Positions 46,403-56,855 of a stretch of DNA of 64,000 bases are shown here, in pieces. Each line of letters begins with the position of its first letter. Positions within the stretch are counted from its first letter, which is position 1. The position numbers and the translations under genes are program-made. The stretch is from Rothia nasimurium (GTDB lineage: Bacteria > Actinomycetota > Actinomycetes > Actinomycetales > Micrococcaceae). Below the pieces are notes generated by a model. It saw only the letters and a program-made list of their open reading frames with translations, was not told where the DNA came from and did no database searches. The DNA is taken from the NCBI RefSeq assembly GCF_928382285.1, contig NZ_CAKMSS010000003.1, positions 1-64,000 on the forward strand. Reading direction: 5' to 3'.

Positions 46403-46675
46403 TTACTTAGCCTTTTCGAGGATCTCGACGATGCGCCAGCGCTTTGAAGCGGAGAGCGGACGAGTCTCGGCCAGGAGAACGAGGTCACCGATACCAGCAG
46501 TGTTCTGCTCGTCGTGTGCCTTGATCTTGGAGCTACGGCGCATAACCTTGCCGTACAGGGCGTGCTTTACGCGGTCCTCGACCTCAACGACTACAGTCTT
46601 GTCCATCTTGTCGGACACTACGTAGCCGCGGCGAGTCTTGCGGTAGCCGCGCTCTTCAGTCTTTACTTCACTCAT
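46403..46675 (-). CDS. rpsQ: 30S ribosomal protein S17
   Basis: 90 residues. The OB-fold core is [20 protein letters not shown] and [20 protein letters not shown]. Last gene of the S10 unit. Confidence 0.98.
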   Translation of the reverse strand: MSEVKTEERGYRKTRRGYVVSDKMDKTVVVEVEDRVKHALYGKVMRRSSKIKAHDEQNTAGIGDLVLLAETRPLSASKRWRIVEILEKAK

Positions 46676-46680
46676 GTGAT

Positions 46681-46914
46681 TTAACCTTCGGTTGCGGGAC
46701 GAATACCGAGCTCGCGTTCACGCAGCACGGTGTAAATACGTGCAATGTCGCGCTTGACCGAGCGGATACGACCGGGATTTTCAAGCTGACCGGTGGCTGC
46801 CTGGAAACGGAGGTTGAACAGCTCCTCCTTCGACTCACGCAGCTTCTCTACCAGATTCTCATTGGAGAGCTCTGCCAGCTTGTCGATGCTCAGATCCTTT
46901 GATCCAACTGCCAT
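46681..46914 (-). CDS. rpmC: 50S ribosomal protein L29
   Basis: 77 residues with [20 protein letters not shown] and [20 protein letters not shown]; two-helix protein at the exit tunnel that binds SRP and trigger factor. Confidence 0.98.
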   Translation of the reverse strand: MAVGSKDLSIDKLAELSNENLVEKLRESKEELFNLRFQAATGQLENPGRIRSVKRDIARIYTVLRERELGIRPATEG

Positions 46915-46916
46915 TT

Positions 46917-47333
46917 CTATTCACCACCTTCGCGACGCACAACACGTGCCTTCATCGGGAGCTTGTGGATTGCGAGGCGCATAGCTTCACGAGCCACTTC
47001 TTCGGATACGCCGGAGAGTTCAAACATGACTCGACCGGGCTTGACGTTTGCGACCCACCATTCGGGTGAACCCTTACCGGAACCCATACGGGTTTCAGCA
47101 GGCTTCTTGGTCAGCGGACGGTCGGGATAAATGTTGATCCAAACCTTACCGCCACGCTTGATGTGACGGGTCATTGCAATACGTGCAGCTTCAATCTGGC
47201 GGTTGGTGACGTATGCGGGAGTCAGGGCCTGGATGCCCCACTCGCCGAACGCTACCTCGGTGCCACCCTTAGCCATACCTGAACGCTTAGGGTGATGCTG
47301 CTTGCGGTACTTTACTCGACGGGGAATTAGCAT
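46917..47333 (-). CDS. rplP: 50S ribosomal protein L16
   Basis: 138 residues, [20 protein letters not shown], with [20 protein letters not shown] near residue 80. Abuts rpsC without a gap. Confidence 0.98.
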   Translation of the reverse strand: MLIPRRVKYRKQHHPKRSGMAKGGTEVAFGEWGIQALTPAYVTNRQIEAARIAMTRHIKRGGKVWINIYPDRPLTKKPAETRMGSGKGSPEWWVANVKPGRVMFELSGVSEEVAREAMRLAIHKLPMKARVVRREGGE

Positions 47334-48131
47334 TTATGCCTCACCGTTTTCTGCAGTCTTAGCCTCAGCGGGTGCTGAAGCGTTGTCGGAACGACGTTCA
47401 CGGCGGGGACCACGGCCACCTGCGCGACGACGGTCGCCACCGCGGCCGTTGCCACGACGGTTACCGGCAGCCTGCTGTGCAGCAAGCTCGTTGTCGGTGA
47501 GGTCACCCTTGTAGATCCAAACCTTGACGCCGATGCGGCCGAAGGTGGTCTTTGCTTCGAAGAAGCCGTAGTCGATGTTCGCACGCAGGGTGTGCAGGGG
47601 CACACGGCCTTCGCGGTAGAACTCGGAACGTGACATTTCAGCGCCACCCAGACGGCCGGAGCACTGGATACGAATACCCTTGGCGCCTGCACGCTGTGCG
47701 GACTGGATTGCCTTCTTCATAGCGCGGCGGAAAGCAACGCGTGAAGCGAGCTGTTCTGCGATGCCCTGGGCAACCAGCTGAGCTGACAGATCGGGGTTAG
47801 CAACCTCGAGGATGTTCAGCTGAATCTGCTTGCCGGTCAGCTTCTCGAGCTCACCGCGGATGCGGTCAGCTTCGGTGCCGCGGCGGCCGATAACGATACC
47901 GGGACGTGCGGTGTGGATGTCCACACGGACGCGGTCACGGGTACGCTCGATTTCGACCTTGGCGATGCCTGCGCGCTCCATGCCCTTGGACAGGAGTTCG
48001 CGGATCTTTACATCTTCACGAACGAAGTCTGCGTAGCGTTCGCCTTCCTTGTTGGAGTCAGCGAACCACTTTGAGACGTGGTTGGTGGTGATGCCAAGTC
48101 GGAAACCGTTGGGGTTAATTTTCTGACCCAT
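47334..48131 (-). CDS. rpsC: 30S ribosomal protein S3
   Basis: 265 residues. KH domain ([20 protein letters not shown]) and S3 C-terminal domain. The last 45 residues are a basic Arg/Gly-rich then acidic tail ([16 protein letters not shown]), usual in Actinobacteria. Abuts rplV. Confidence 0.98.
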   Translation of the reverse strand: MGQKINPNGFRLGITTNHVSKWFADSNKEGERYADFVREDVKIRELLSKGMERAGIAKVEIERTRDRVRVDIHTARPGIVIGRRGTEADRIRGELEKLTGKQIQLNILEVANPDLSAQLVAQGIAEQLASRVAFRRAMKKAIQSAQRAGAKGIRIQCSGRLGGAEMSRSEFYREGRVPLHTLRANIDYGFFEAKTTFGRIGVKVWIYKGDLTDNELAAQQAAGNRRGNGRGGDRRRAGGRGPRRERRSDNASAPAEAKTAENGEA

Positions 48132-48497
48132 TTAGCGGCCCTCCTCCTTCTCCGGGGTAGCGACTACCACGGTGATGTGGCTGGTGCGCTTGTTGATGCG
48201 GAACGCACGGCCCTGGGCACGAGGCTGGAATCGCTTCATGGTGGGACCTTCGTTCGCGTATGCTTCGCTGATGAACAGCTCTTCTTCCTTGAAGGGGACG
48301 CCCTGCTGGGCGGCCTTCTGGCGAGCGTTTGCAACAGCTGATGCAACGATCTTGTATACCGGTTCTGATGCGCCCTGAGGAGCGAACTTCAGAATCGCCA
48401 GAGCCTCTTCCGCCTGCTTACCACGGATAAGGTTGATGACGCGGCGTGCCTTCATAGGCGTAACGCGTACGTAAGACGCAGTTGCCTTGGCTTCCAT
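48132..48497 (-). CDS. rplV: 50S ribosomal protein L22
   Basis: 121 residues. [20 protein letters not shown] and the tunnel beta-hairpin [20 protein letters not shown]. 65 nt after rpsS. Confidence 0.98.
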   Translation of the reverse strand: MEAKATASYVRVTPMKARRVINLIRGKQAEEALAILKFAPQGASEPVYKIVASAVANARQKAAQQGVPFKEEELFISEAYANEGPTMKRFQPRAQGRAFRINKRTSHITVVVATPEKEEGR

Positions 48498-48562
48498 TGC
48501 CTATCTCTCTTTCGTCTATTGCCGAAAGGAAAACGTTTCTAAGGTACGGGGTGAACCGTAGC

Positions 48563-48844
48563 TTAGCGACGCTTACCCTTGCGGTCGTCCTTAACGTGGC
48601 CACGGAAAGTACGGGTGGGCGCAAACTCGCCGAGCTTGTGACCAACCATGGACTCAGTGATGAACACGGGTACGTGCTTGCGTCCGTCGTGCACTGCGAT
48701 GGTGTGACCGAGCATGTCGGGGATAATCATCGAGCGGCGGGACCAAGTCTTGATAACGTTCTTGGTGCCCTTCTCGTTCTGAGCTGCAACCTTTACAAAA
48801 AGGTGCTGATCAACGAAAGGGCCCTTCTTCAAACTACGAGGCAT
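48563..48844 (-). CDS. rpsS: 30S ribosomal protein S19
   Basis: 93 residues, [19 protein letters not shown] to [20 protein letters not shown]. 12 nt after rplB. Confidence 0.98.
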   Translation of the reverse strand: MPRSLKKGPFVDQHLFVKVAAQNEKGTKNVIKTWSRRSMIIPDMLGHTIAVHDGRKHVPVFITESMVGHKLGEFAPTRTFRGHVKDDRKGKRR

Positions 48845-48856
48845 GTTTCAGGCTCC

Positions 48857-49693
48857 TTAGCGCTTCTTGCCAGTACGACGGCGACGAACAATGAGCTTGT
48901 CGCTTTCCTTGTTGGGGCGACGGGTGCGACCCTCGGGCTTACCGTTGGGGTTAACCGGGTGACGGCCACCTGAGGTCTTACCTTCACCACCACCGTGGGG
49001 GTGGTCAACGGGGTTCATGACGACACCGCGGACGGTCGGGCGGATGCCCTTCCAGCGGTTACGGCCGGCCTTACCCCAGTTGATGTTGGACTGCTCAGCG
49101 TTACCGACGGAACCGACGGTTGCGCGGCAGCGGACGTCCACGTTGCGGATTTCGCCGGAGGGCAGACGCAGCTGGGCGTACTTGCCTTCCTTAGCGACCA
49201 GCTGGATGGATGCGCCAGCAGAGCGGCCCATCTTGGCGCCGCCACCGGGGCGGAGCTCAACAGCGTGAATCACGGTACCAACGGGGATGTTGCGCAGGGG
49301 CAGGTTGTTGCCGGGCTTGATATCGGCAGAGGGACCTGACTCTACGATGTCGCCCTGAGCAAGCTTGTTGGGGGCGATGATGTAACGCTTGGTGCCATCA
49401 ACGTAGTGGAGCAGAGCGATGCGGGCGGTACGGTTGGGGTCGTACTCGATGTGTGCAACGCGTGCGTCGACGCCGTCCTTGTCGTGACGACGGAAGTCGA
49501 TCAGACGGTACTGGCGCTTGTGGCCACCACCCTTGTGACGGGTAGTGATGCGACCGGTGTTGTTACGGCCGCCCTTCTTGGGGAGCGGACGAACCAGGGA
49601 CTTTTCCGGGGTTGAGCGAGTGATTTCTGCGAAATCTGAGACGCTCGAGCCGCGGCGACCCGGGGTCGTCGGCTTGTGCTTACGAATACCCAT
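48857..49693 (-). CDS. rplB: 50S ribosomal protein L2
   Basis: 278 residues. [20 protein letters not shown] and the peptidyl-transferase-proximal [20 protein letters not shown] (conserved His) are present. Confidence 0.98.
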   Translation of the reverse strand: MGIRKHKPTTPGRRGSSVSDFAEITRSTPEKSLVRPLPKKGGRNNTGRITTRHKGGGHKRQYRLIDFRRHDKDGVDARVAHIEYDPNRTARIALLHYVDGTKRYIIAPNKLAQGDIVESGPSADIKPGNNLPLRNIPVGTVIHAVELRPGGGAKMGRSAGASIQLVAKEGKYAQLRLPSGEIRNVDVRCRATVGSVGNAEQSNINWGKAGRNRWKGIRPTVRGVVMNPVDHPHGGGEGKTSGGRHPVNPNGKPEGRTRRPNKESDKLIVRRRRTGKKR

Positions 49694-49732
49694 TTAGATA
49701 TTTCTTTCCTTCGCTAAAGTGGTCTCCGGTGC

Positions 49733-50044
49733 TTATGCAGCCGGACCGCCGAAGAGGTCGATTGAACCTTCCTTGAGGGTTACAATCGCACGCTTGGTGT
49801 TCTTACGAGCACCCCAACCGAAACGGGTGCGCTTGCGCTTGCCCTGACGGTTAGCGGTGTTGATGGAAGCAACCTTGACATCGAAGATAGTCTCGATGGC
49901 CTGCTTGATTTCCAGCTTGTTGGAGCGGGGGTCTACGAGGAAGGTGTACTTACCTTCGTCGAGCTGACCGTAGCTCTTTTCCGACACGACGGGAGCGATG
50001 ATCACGTCGCGGGGATCCTTGAAAGTTGAGGTGGTAACAGACAT
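49733..50044 (-). CDS. rplW: 50S ribosomal protein L23
   Basis: 103 residues, [20 protein letters not shown] with [20 protein letters not shown]; docking site for trigger factor and SRP. One-base overlap with rplD. Confidence 0.98.
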   Translation of the reverse strand: MSVTTSTFKDPRDVIIAPVVSEKSYGQLDEGKYTFLVDPRSNKLEIKQAIETIFDVKVASINTANRQGKRKRTRFGWGARKNTKRAIVTLKEGSIDLFGGPAA

Positions 50045-50667
50045 TACTTAGCAGCCTCTTTCTTAGCCTTGGAAGCAACTGCGACGAATACGTCGTAGGC
50101 ATCCTTGGTGAAGATGACGTCGTCTGAGATCAGAACATCGTAGGTGTTCAGCTGATCTGCGTAGATGACGTGAACGTTCTCAAGGTTGCGTGCTGACAGT
50201 GCTACCAGGTCGTCCTTGCGGTCGATGACAACCAGTGCGTTCTTGCGGCTGGTGATCTCTGCGATTGCTGCCTTAGCTGCCTTGGTGGAGGGCTTGGTGC
50301 CTTCTACCAGAGCTTCAACAACGTGAACGCGGTCGTGACGAGCGCGATCTGAGAGAGCGCCGCGCAGTGCAGCTGCAATCATCTTCTTGGGGGTACGCTG
50401 TGCGTAGCTACGCGGGGTCGGGCCGTGTACGATGCCACCACCGGTCATGTGGGGTGCACGGATTGAGCCCTGACGTGCGCGGCCGGTGCCCTTCTGCTTG
50501 AAAGGCTTACGACCTGCGCCGGAAACTTCGCCGCGGTTCTTGGTCTTGTGGGTACCCTGGCGTGCTGCTGCGAGCTGGGCTACTACTACCTGGTGAAGCA
50601 GGGGAATAGAGGCCTGAGCGTCGAAGATGTCAGCGGGCAGGTCTACCTTTACGGTCTTGACAGCCAT
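50044..50667 (-). CDS. rplD: 50S ribosomal protein L4
   Basis: 207 residues. The tunnel loop region is [20 protein letters not shown]; the C-terminal [19 protein letters not shown] is typical. In proteobacteria L4 represses its own S10 operon; whether that happens here is unknown. Confidence 0.98.
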   Translation of the reverse strand: MAVKTVKVDLPADIFDAQASIPLLHQVVVAQLAAARQGTHKTKNRGEVSGAGRKPFKQKGTGRARQGSIRAPHMTGGGIVHGPTPRSYAQRTPKKMIAAALRGALSDRARHDRVHVVEALVEGTKPSTKAAKAAIAEITSRKNALVVIDRKDDLVALSARNLENVHVIYADQLNTYDVLISDDVIFTKDAYDVFVAVASKAKKEAAK

Positions 50668-50673
50668 GGTTTA

Positions 50674-51330
50674 TTAGGCTCCCTTCACAGCGGTGCGAAC
50701 CAGAACAACGCCGCCCTTAGGACCGGGGATAGCACCCTTGATCAGAAGAACGTTGTTTTCGGCGTCTACACCCTGAATAGTGAGGTTCATGGTGGTGTGG
50801 CGTGCAGCGCCCATACGGCCTGCCATGCGCATACCCTTGAAAACGCGTGCGGGGTATGATGCGCCACCGATTGAGCCGGGCTTACGGTGGTTCTTGTGGG
50901 CACCGTGTGATGCACCTACACCTGCGAAGCCGTGACGCTTCATAACACCGGCGAAGCCCTTACCCTTGGTCTTGCCAACTACGTCGACCTTCTGGCCAGC
51001 TTCGAAGAGCTCAACGGTCAGTTCCTGACCGAGTGAGTATTCAGCGGCGTCTGAGGTACGCAGTTCAACGAGGTGACGGCGAGGAGTTACGCCTGCCTTC
51101 TCGAAGTGACCGGCGAGGGGCTTGGTTACCTTGCGAGCTTCGATTGCACCGAAACCGATCTGGATAGCTTCGTAGCCATCGGTCTCAGCGTTGCGCAGCT
51201 GGGTAATAACGTTGGAATCGGCCTTGACGACAGTAACGGGCACGAACTTGCCGTTTTCGTCCCAGACCTGGGTCATGCCAAGCTTGGTGCCCAGCAGGCC
51301 CTTAACCTGGCGCTCGAACTTGTTAGTCAT
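50674..51330 (-). CDS. rplC: 50S ribosomal protein L3
   Basis: 218 residues, [20 protein letters not shown], with the loop [20 protein letters not shown] that reaches the peptidyl transferase centre. 14 nt after rpsJ. Confidence 0.98.
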   Translation of the reverse strand: MTNKFERQVKGLLGTKLGMTQVWDENGKFVPVTVVKADSNVITQLRNAETDGYEAIQIGFGAIEARKVTKPLAGHFEKAGVTPRRHLVELRTSDAAEYSLGQELTVELFEAGQKVDVVGKTKGKGFAGVMKRHGFAGVGASHGAHKNHRKPGSIGGASYPARVFKGMRMAGRMGAARHTTMNLTIQGVDAENNVLLIKGAIPGPKGGVVLVRTAVKGA

Positions 51331-51344
51331 TTAGATGCGATCCT

Positions 51345-51653
51345 CTACAGCTTGATTTCGATGTTTACGTCTGCCGGAAGGTCAAGACGCATGAGGGCAT
51401 CAACAGCCTTGGGGGTCGGATCAACGACGTCGATCAGACGCTTGTGCGTGCGCATTTCGAAGTGCTCGCGGCTGTCCTTGTACTTGTGAGGCGAACGGAT
51501 AACACAGTAAACGTTCTTTTCGGTGGGCAGCGGCACGGGGCCTACTACCGTCGCGCCTGCACGCGTAACTGTCTCAACGATTTTCCGAGCTGAAGAATCA
51601 ATGACCTCGTGGTCGTATGACTTCAGACGGATGCGGATTTTCTGTCCCGCCAT
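51345..51653 (-). CDS. rpsJ: 30S ribosomal protein S10
   Basis: 102 residues, [20 protein letters not shown]; also the NusE transcription antitermination factor. First gene of the S10 unit, behind a leader of about 300 nt. Confidence 0.98.
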   Translation of the reverse strand: MAGQKIRIRLKSYDHEVIDSSARKIVETVTRAGATVVGPVPLPTEKNVYCVIRSPHKYKDSREHFEMRTHKRLIDVVDPTPKAVDALMRLDLPADVNIEIKL

Positions 51654-51966
51654 CTGTCGGACTCTCTTTCTTGTCTACTTCCCTGTAACGGAGCGGTTGC
51701 TCCTTTATCTGGCGCTTGAGGTAAAGAGATGATTCTTCGTCTCTTTCGCGCCACCTCTGCGTAGGCTGAATCCGACGTTTGCCGGGTTCCTCACCCTACC
51801 GAGGCACCGACCCCCGAACTCGGGCGTGTCGCTTTTTTGCTAGGGCAAAAAGGAGCGCACTTTTCCCTCGAACTGATCGATTGGGTCATATTTGGGCTTA
51901 CCTTCACCCGATTCGAGAAGGAATCAGGGCTACTTTCACGGGGTAAGCGCTTGAACAACGTTATCC

Positions 51967-51995
51967 ATCTTGCCAGAGTCCAGGGCTCCCCGCAA
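51967..51995 (-). promoter_or_regulatory. Candidate promoter of the S10 operon
   Basis: On the minus strand, -35 TTGCGG (51990-51995) and -10 CAAGAT (51967-51972) are 17 nt apart. The match is moderate. It would give a leader of about 300 nt before rpsJ. Confidence 0.4.
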
Positions 51996-52132
51996 GGTTT
52001 TTCTGTGTGAAGTGCCCAGCCCCACATTCAGCCCACTTTTCCTTTAATCTTCTACTCAATCGCGAGCGTCCGCGCACTGCATAGAAGAGGAAAGAAGCCT
52101 GTCATATACCGAGCAATAGTGCGCGCCCTCAC

Positions 52133-52138
52133 TAGGAT
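52133..52138 (+). promoter_or_regulatory. Candidate leaderless promoter -10 of the 1064-residue protein gene
   Basis: TAGGAT ends 6 nt before the ATG at 52145. AGGA within it could instead act as a Shine-Dalgarno at 7 nt if transcription starts further up. Confidence 0.4.
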
Positions 52139-52144
52139 AAAACT

Positions 52145-55100
52145 ATGAGCACACACCCAGATTTCCGGCCCCAATCTCACCGACGCTCTACTGAGAATAT
52201 CCTGCTCAATATCGGTCTATACCTGGGCAGTCTTCTGATTATCAGCGCCGCCGGGCTGCTGGCCACCTCTCTGGCCACAGCGCCGCAACAGGCCTTTTTG
52301 CTGTCTGCTCTTGCCGCTCTCTTCTATACAGCGGGGCTGGGCACCTTTCGTTGGGTTCCCAAGCTGCGACTGGCGTCCTACGCCTTTACCGGTACGGCCC
52401 TAGCTCTTATCCCCCTGTGCGGGTTCGCTTTCTACACCCTCATCTGGCCAGAGTCAGGGCCCCTACTCTGGTTACTGGTTTCCTGCATCGGCACTCTTGC
52501 CGCCTGTGGCGCCCTAGCCCTGATGCAGGCCCGGGTTATGAGCTACCTGGCCCTAGCCTTTTTGGTCTCTGACGTCCTGGCCATGTCAAAGAACCTGCAA
52601 GTCGCGCTGATCTGGTATTTCGTTGCTCTCCTCGTCCTTGCAACCGCGCTTACTCTCTGGCTGCGGGCCTTCCAGGACCGCATGCCTACTCAACTTGCCG
52701 CAGGTTTTCTCGATGCTTCTCGTATCTTCGTTCCGGCAACTGTAGGCGCTGCCATTTTCTACACCAGCCTGGCGCCCTGGGAAATCAGCATCATTGCAGC
52801 ATTGGCGGCCCTTTATGCGGGAGCCCAGCTCAGGCAGCCACCCACCTGGCTCTACTACCTCCAGGCCCGTATCTATTCCTTGCTAGCGGTAGCTGCCCTA
52901 GCCCTGTGGCTTCACGAGCTCAGCGTCATCTCGTTCCCTTTCTCTATCCCTGTTGCCCTTTTCCTGGTGGCAAGTGCGCTCGTACTAGCTTGGGCCCGTC
53001 CTCCCCTACCTTGGCGGACGGACATCGATGCTTGGATCACCTGGGCACTAGCCCAGCCCTTCCTTGCTTCTGCTCTCGCATGGCTCATAGACCGGATGCA
53101 GGCAATTCCCACCTTTATTGATACCGCTCCCGCAACACCGCTGACTTCTTTCACGCAGGAGAATCTTTCAAGCACTGTGCTCCTGGGCCTCATCAGCCTC
53201 GCCAACTGCGCCTCTCTCGGCATTTTGGCCTACCGCACCCAGCTCAGTCAGCATCTTCCCCTAGGTGCCTTAGCTCTGGCGTGGGTAGGATTTTTCGTTC
53301 TACCGCCGGCTCCCCTAGCGGTTATTCTCCTCCTGCTTGGGGCTTTCTGCCTGCCAGCAGCGAGCGGTAGTGCTCAAGCGCTCGACGTCCGCAACGCTAC
53401 CAGCTTGCGCTCTGTCCGCTGGACTCAGTTCTCCACGCTCACGCTCACTGCTGTCGCGGTTCTTGCTCTAGGGTTCGTAGCAGGTAGCCCCCGTTACCTT
53501 GGGGTAGTCCTTCTGGCGGCAGGAACATCCGCCAGCTATCTCCTGGCCGAGCTGCTCCTGCGTTCCCGAAAAACAGCACCTCCTGCATCCCGCGGGTCCT
53601 TTCCCGCCTCTCATGCCATCTTCTTTTTCGCTCTCCTCGCGGGCCTCCTCGGAACGACGGCAGCTATTACGACCCGCCCCTCAGTATCGTTGACCTTCAT
53701 GGCTCTTACTGAACCGATGGGGTACGGAATTCATAGCCTTGGACTCGGTATTTATACCGGGCTGACCCTCTGCGTTGCCCTTCTCACCCTGAGCAGGGCT
53801 CTGGGTACCCGCACAATGCAGGGCAGGACTGCTACTCCCCTCACTTCTCCCTACAGTAAGGACGCCCCAGCCCAGCTACGCTCCCCTAGCGGCCTTGAAC
53901 CGGTAGGGCTTTTGACCACGTTCTATGTGGTTGTGCCCCTTGCGCTCATCATGCTGTGCACAGGTCCGCTACCGGCTGAGTACAATCTTCTCACCCTGGC
54001 AATTGCAGCGGCAGGCATCCTTGCTGCCCTCCCCCTGCTTAATCATTCAGCACGTTCTCATGCTCTGGTTACCTTGAGGATCTACTTGGTGGGCGCAGCT
54101 GTCGTGCTGATGAGTTTTTCTTCCTTCACCGGTCGTAGCCTGTTGTTGCTCCTCCTTAGCTTTACCGCAGCCCTTGCCCTGAGCTCCATACTCTTGCTCT
54201 TTCAGAGAACTCCTGCTCAGAGCCCGGTGGAGTATATCCTGGGTCTTTGTTTGAGCTGGGGTTCTGCCGCAGTGGCCCTATTCCTTATTGATACCGCTTG
54301 GAACCCCAGCACGGCTCTTGGCTCCCTCATACTCTTGGCGCTTGCTCTCACCTGGCTACGAGCACCACGCACCCAGGGCGTCCTTGCTGCCCAGTCAGCC
54401 CTTATCTCGGTTGCTCTCACCACGGGCTTAGCTACCCTGCTATGGGGGCTCACCAGCCTCAGCAACGTCGCTGTTCTGACCTGGATTACGGTGAGCGTTC
54501 TAGTAACTACAACCCTGTTGGCAGCTCTAGCCCCGGCAGCACAAGCTGCCCGTCCTCCTGTTCCGGGTCGTGTGCCTCTGCGCGTACGTCCTGCTGACCC
54601 GCTAGGACGGTGGGGCTACCAGCACAACCGGGCCATGTCACTCACCGGTCTGATTATCGCTCACTTCACCGGGGTCTACCCCTACTTCTCCGATGAAAGC
54701 TTCCCGCTCTCGCTGGTTCTTATTCTGCTTTTCACCCTAGCCTGGTTCCTGCTGGTCTCCCCTGCCGCCCGGCCCGCAATCCTGCTTCTAGGGCTCAATA
54801 GCCTGCTCCTGAAGACCCTGCTCTATCACGATATGGATAACGGGGTGTTCTACTTCTTCCAGGCCCTCACCCTCAGCCGTGCGATTTTGACCCTGGTAAG
54901 CCGCCCTGAAGTGCTGCCGATATGGATGCGTGCCCAGCCTGCTGGCGTCCCGCGTCAGAGCAATCGCCCTACCCGTCTTTTCTGGTTAGCCTTTAGCGCC
55001 CAGGTCTTCTATAGCCTGTTCATTCTCCCTTTCAACTATCCCTCTCTAGCCCCCTACGATACGATTTTGCTGCTTGCTGCCACCGGCACGCTTCTCGGGG

Positions 55101-55339
55101 CCTCCGCCATGGTAGGGAAAAAGTTGGCTCCTCCCCTCACGGCTCTACTGCTGACCTACCAGGTGCTCTACGTCTTAGACGGTTTAAATGCCTGGTCACT
55201 CCTCTTCCTGGGCTTTGTTCTCATGGGGCTCGTTATCTGGCGGCTCCTTGCCCGGGCAGACGAACCGGCAATGCAGCCTCAAGCCCAGAAGCAGGGCAAT
55301 CGTGAGACCCCGGTTATCCCCTGGGCTAAGAATCAATAG
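52145..55339 (+). CDS. Very large polytopic membrane protein, unknown function
   Basis: 1064 residues with some 25-30 hydrophobic segments from residue 22 to 1045, separated by short loops. A hydrophilic N-terminus of about 18 residues (STHPDFRPQSHRRSTEN) precedes the first helix pair (ILLNIGLYLGSLLIISAAGLL), whose layout recalls DUF2157-like actinobacterial membrane proteins. I cannot assign a family. No catalytic motif, long soluble domain or obvious internal repeat is visible. Composition is dominated by Leu, Ala, Thr and Ser. It stands alone between divergent rpsJ and convergent tuf, with a strong terminator after it. Confidence 0.88.
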   Translation: MSTHPDFRPQSHRRSTENILLNIGLYLGSLLIISAAGLLATSLATAPQQAFLLSALAALFYTAGLGTFRWVPKLRLASYAFTGTALALIPLCGFAFYTLIWPESGPLLWLLVSCIGTLAACGALALMQARVMSYLALAFLVSDVLAMSKNLQVALIWYFVALLVLATALTLWLRAFQDRMPTQLAAGFLDASRIFVPATVGAAIFYTSLAPWEISIIAALAALYAGAQLRQPPTWLYYLQARIYSLLAVAALALWLHELSVISFPFSIPVALFLVASALVLAWARPPLPWRTDIDAWITWALAQPFLASALAWLIDRMQAIPTFIDTAPATPLTSFTQENLSSTVLLGLISLANCASLGILAYRTQLSQHLPLGALALAWVGFFVLPPAPLAVILLLLGAFCLPAASGSAQALDVRNATSLRSVRWTQFSTLTLTAVAVLALGFVAGSPRYLGVVLLAAGTSASYLLAELLLRSRKTAPPASRGSFPASHAIFFFALLAGLLGTTAAITTRPSVSLTFMALTEPMGYGIHSLGLGIYTGLTLCVALLTLSRALGTRTMQGRTATPLTSPYSKDAPAQLRSPSGLEPVGLLTTFYVVVPLALIMLCTGPLPAEYNLLTLAIAAAGILAALPLLNHSARSHALVTLRIYLVGAAVVLMSFSSFTGRSLLLLLLSFTAALALSSILLLFQRTPAQSPVEYILGLCLSWGSAAVALFLIDTAWNPSTALGSLILLALALTWLRAPRTQGVLAAQSALISVALTTGLATLLWGLTSLSNVAVLTWITVSVLVTTTLLAALAPAAQAARPPVPGRVPLRVRPADPLGRWGYQHNRAMSLTGLIIAHFTGVYPYFSDESFPLSLVLILLFTLAWFLLVSPAARPAILLLGLNSLLLKTLLYHDMDNGVFYFFQALTLSRAILTLVSRPEVLPIWMRAQPAGVPRQSNRPTRLFWLAFSAQVFYSLFILPFNYPSLAPYDTILLLAATGTLLGASAMVGKKLAPPLTALLLTYQVLYVLDGLNAWSLLFLGFVLMGLVIWRLLARADEPAMQPQAQKQGNRETPVIPWAKNQ

Positions 55340-55376
55340 ACACACTGCTCATCAGAGCCTCATCAAGTAACACAAA

Positions 55377-55416
55377 AGAGGCTGGCCCCGCAGATTGCTC
55401 TGCGGGGCCAGCCTCT
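55377..55416. terminator. Bidirectional terminator between the membrane protein gene and tuf
   Basis: AGAGGCTGGCCCCGCAG (55377-55393) and CTGCGGGGCCAGCCTCT (55400-55416) form a perfect 17-bp stem with a 6-nt loop, between convergent genes. A-rich sequence precedes it, giving U-rich tails on the minus-strand transcript. Confidence 0.95.
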
Positions 55417-55470
55417 ATCGCCCTCCGCTAGCTAGTAGCTAGCAGGAGTTCAGATCGGGAAGTAAGAAAC

Positions 55471-56661
55471 TTACTTGATGATCTTGGTAACGCGACCTGA
55501 ACCAACGGTGCGGCCACCTTCGCGGATTGCGAAGCCGAGGCCCTCTTCCATTGCGATTTCCTGGATGAGCTCAACGGTCATCTCAGTGTTGTCGCCGGGC
55601 ATAACCATTTCGGTGCCCTCGGGAAGGGTGATAACACCGGTAACGTCGGTGGTGCGGAAGTAGAACTGGGGGCGGTAGTTCGAGTAGAAGGGGTTGTGGC
55701 GGCCGCCTTCATCCTTGGAGAGGATGTAGACGTTAGCCTCGAACTGGGTGTGGGGGGTGATTGAGCCGGGCTCAACAACAACCTGGCCACGCTCTACGTC
55801 GTCGCGCTTCAGACCGCGAAGCAGCAGACCACAGTTCTCGCCTGCCCATGCTTCGTCGAGCTGCTTGTGGAACATCTCGATACCGGTAACGGTGGTCTTC
55901 TGGATGGGGCGGATACCAACGATCTCAACTTCGGAGTTGATCTTCAGGGTACCGCGCTCGGCGCGACCGGTAACAACGGTACCGCGACCGGTGATGGTGA
56001 AGACGTCTTCGATGGGCATGAGGAAGGGCTTGTCCTTCTCACGAACGGGGTCGGGAATGAAGTTGTCAACCTCGTCCATGAGCTCTTCAACCTTAGCAAC
56101 CCACTCGGGGTCACCTTCGAGAGCCTTCAGAGCGGAAACGCGAACAACGGGAGCGTTGTCACCGTCGAACTCCTGTGAGGAGAGCAGTTCGCGAACTTCC
56201 ATTTCAACGAGGTCGAGCAGTTCCTCGTCCTCAACCATGTCTGACTTGTTCAGAGCAACGAGCAGGGTGGGAACGCCAACCTGGCGAGCCAGCAGAACGT
56301 GCTCGCGGGTCTGAGCCATGGGGCCGTCGGTAGCAGCAACAACGAGGATTGCGCCGTCCATCTGAGCAGCACCGGTGATCATGTTCTTGACGTAGTCAGC
56401 GTGACCGGGGGCGTCAACGTGTGCGTAGTGACGCTTCTCGGTCTGGTACTCGATGTGAGCAATGTTGATGGTAATACCGCGCTGGCGCTCTTCAGGAGCG
56501 GAGTCGATCATACCGAAGTCGCGCTGCTCGTTCAGGTCAGGGTACTTGTCAGCCAGAACCTTGGAGATTGCAGCGGTCAGGGTGGTCTTACCGTGGTCAA
56601 CGTGACCGATGGTACCGACGTTTACGTGAGGCTTGGAGCGCTCGAACTTAGCCTTAGCCAA
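55471..56661 (-). CDS. tuf: Elongation factor Tu, TTG start
   Basis: 396 residues. G1 is [11 protein letters not shown], switch II is [16 protein letters not shown] is at about 137 and the C-terminus is [14 protein letters not shown]. It delivers aminoacyl-tRNA. The start codon is TTG, with AGGAGG 7 nt upstream; no ATG or GTG is nearby. Separated from fusA by a hairpin and about 190 nt, so it is at least partly transcribed on its own. Confidence 0.98.
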   Translation of the reverse strand: MAKAKFERSKPHVNVGTIGHVDHGKTTLTAAISKVLADKYPDLNEQRDFGMIDSAPEERQRGITINIAHIEYQTEKRHYAHVDAPGHADYVKNMITGAAQMDGAILVVAATDGPMAQTREHVLLARQVGVPTLLVALNKSDMVEDEELLDLVEMEVRELLSSQEFDGDNAPVVRVSALKALEGDPEWVAKVEELMDEVDNFIPDPVREKDKPFLMPIEDVFTITGRGTVVTGRAERGTLKINSEVEIVGIRPIQKTTVTGIEMFHKQLDEAWAGENCGLLLRGLKRDDVERGQVVVEPGSITPHTQFEANVYILSKDEGGRHNPFYSNYRPQFYFRTTDVTGVITLPEGTEMVMPGDNTEMTVELIQEIAMEEGLGFAIREGGRTVGSGRVTKIIK

Positions 56662-56817
56662 GAGTATTCCTCCTATAGAGAAGATTTGAGAACCTGCACT
56701 CGGGTTTCACACCGGCGCACTCCGCCGTAAAAGGCGGTCTAGCTACCACAATAGCGGATAAGGCCGGTGGGGCGAAACCCGAAGACGGGTTCAATTACAA
56801 GGTTTTTTTGAAAAGCG

Positions 56818-56844
56818 GTGCGGCTCACACGGGGTGAGCCGCAC
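56818..56844 (-). terminator. Hairpin after fusA
   Basis: GTGCGGCTCAC (56818-56828) pairs with GTGAGCCGCAC (56834-56844), then CGCTTTTC on the minus strand, 11 nt after the fusA stop. A second small stem, AACCCG (56776-56781) / CGGGTT (56786-56791), lies further on toward tuf. Confidence 0.8.
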
Positions 56845-56855
56845 CCGGGTGAGAA

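Larger units (their letters stand above)
51654..52144 (-). promoter_or_regulatory. Leader and promoter region of the S10 operon
   Basis: This 491-nt gap separates divergent rpsJ and the membrane protein gene. The S10 leader has several hairpins: AAAGAGATGA (51723-51732) / TCGTCTCTTT (51737-51746), CCCGA (51813-51817) / TCGGG (51820-51824), and TTTTTGC (51834-51840) / GCAAAAA (51845-51851) with a TAGG loop. No ORF is evident. Long structured leaders on S10 operons often carry autoregulation. Confidence 0.5.
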
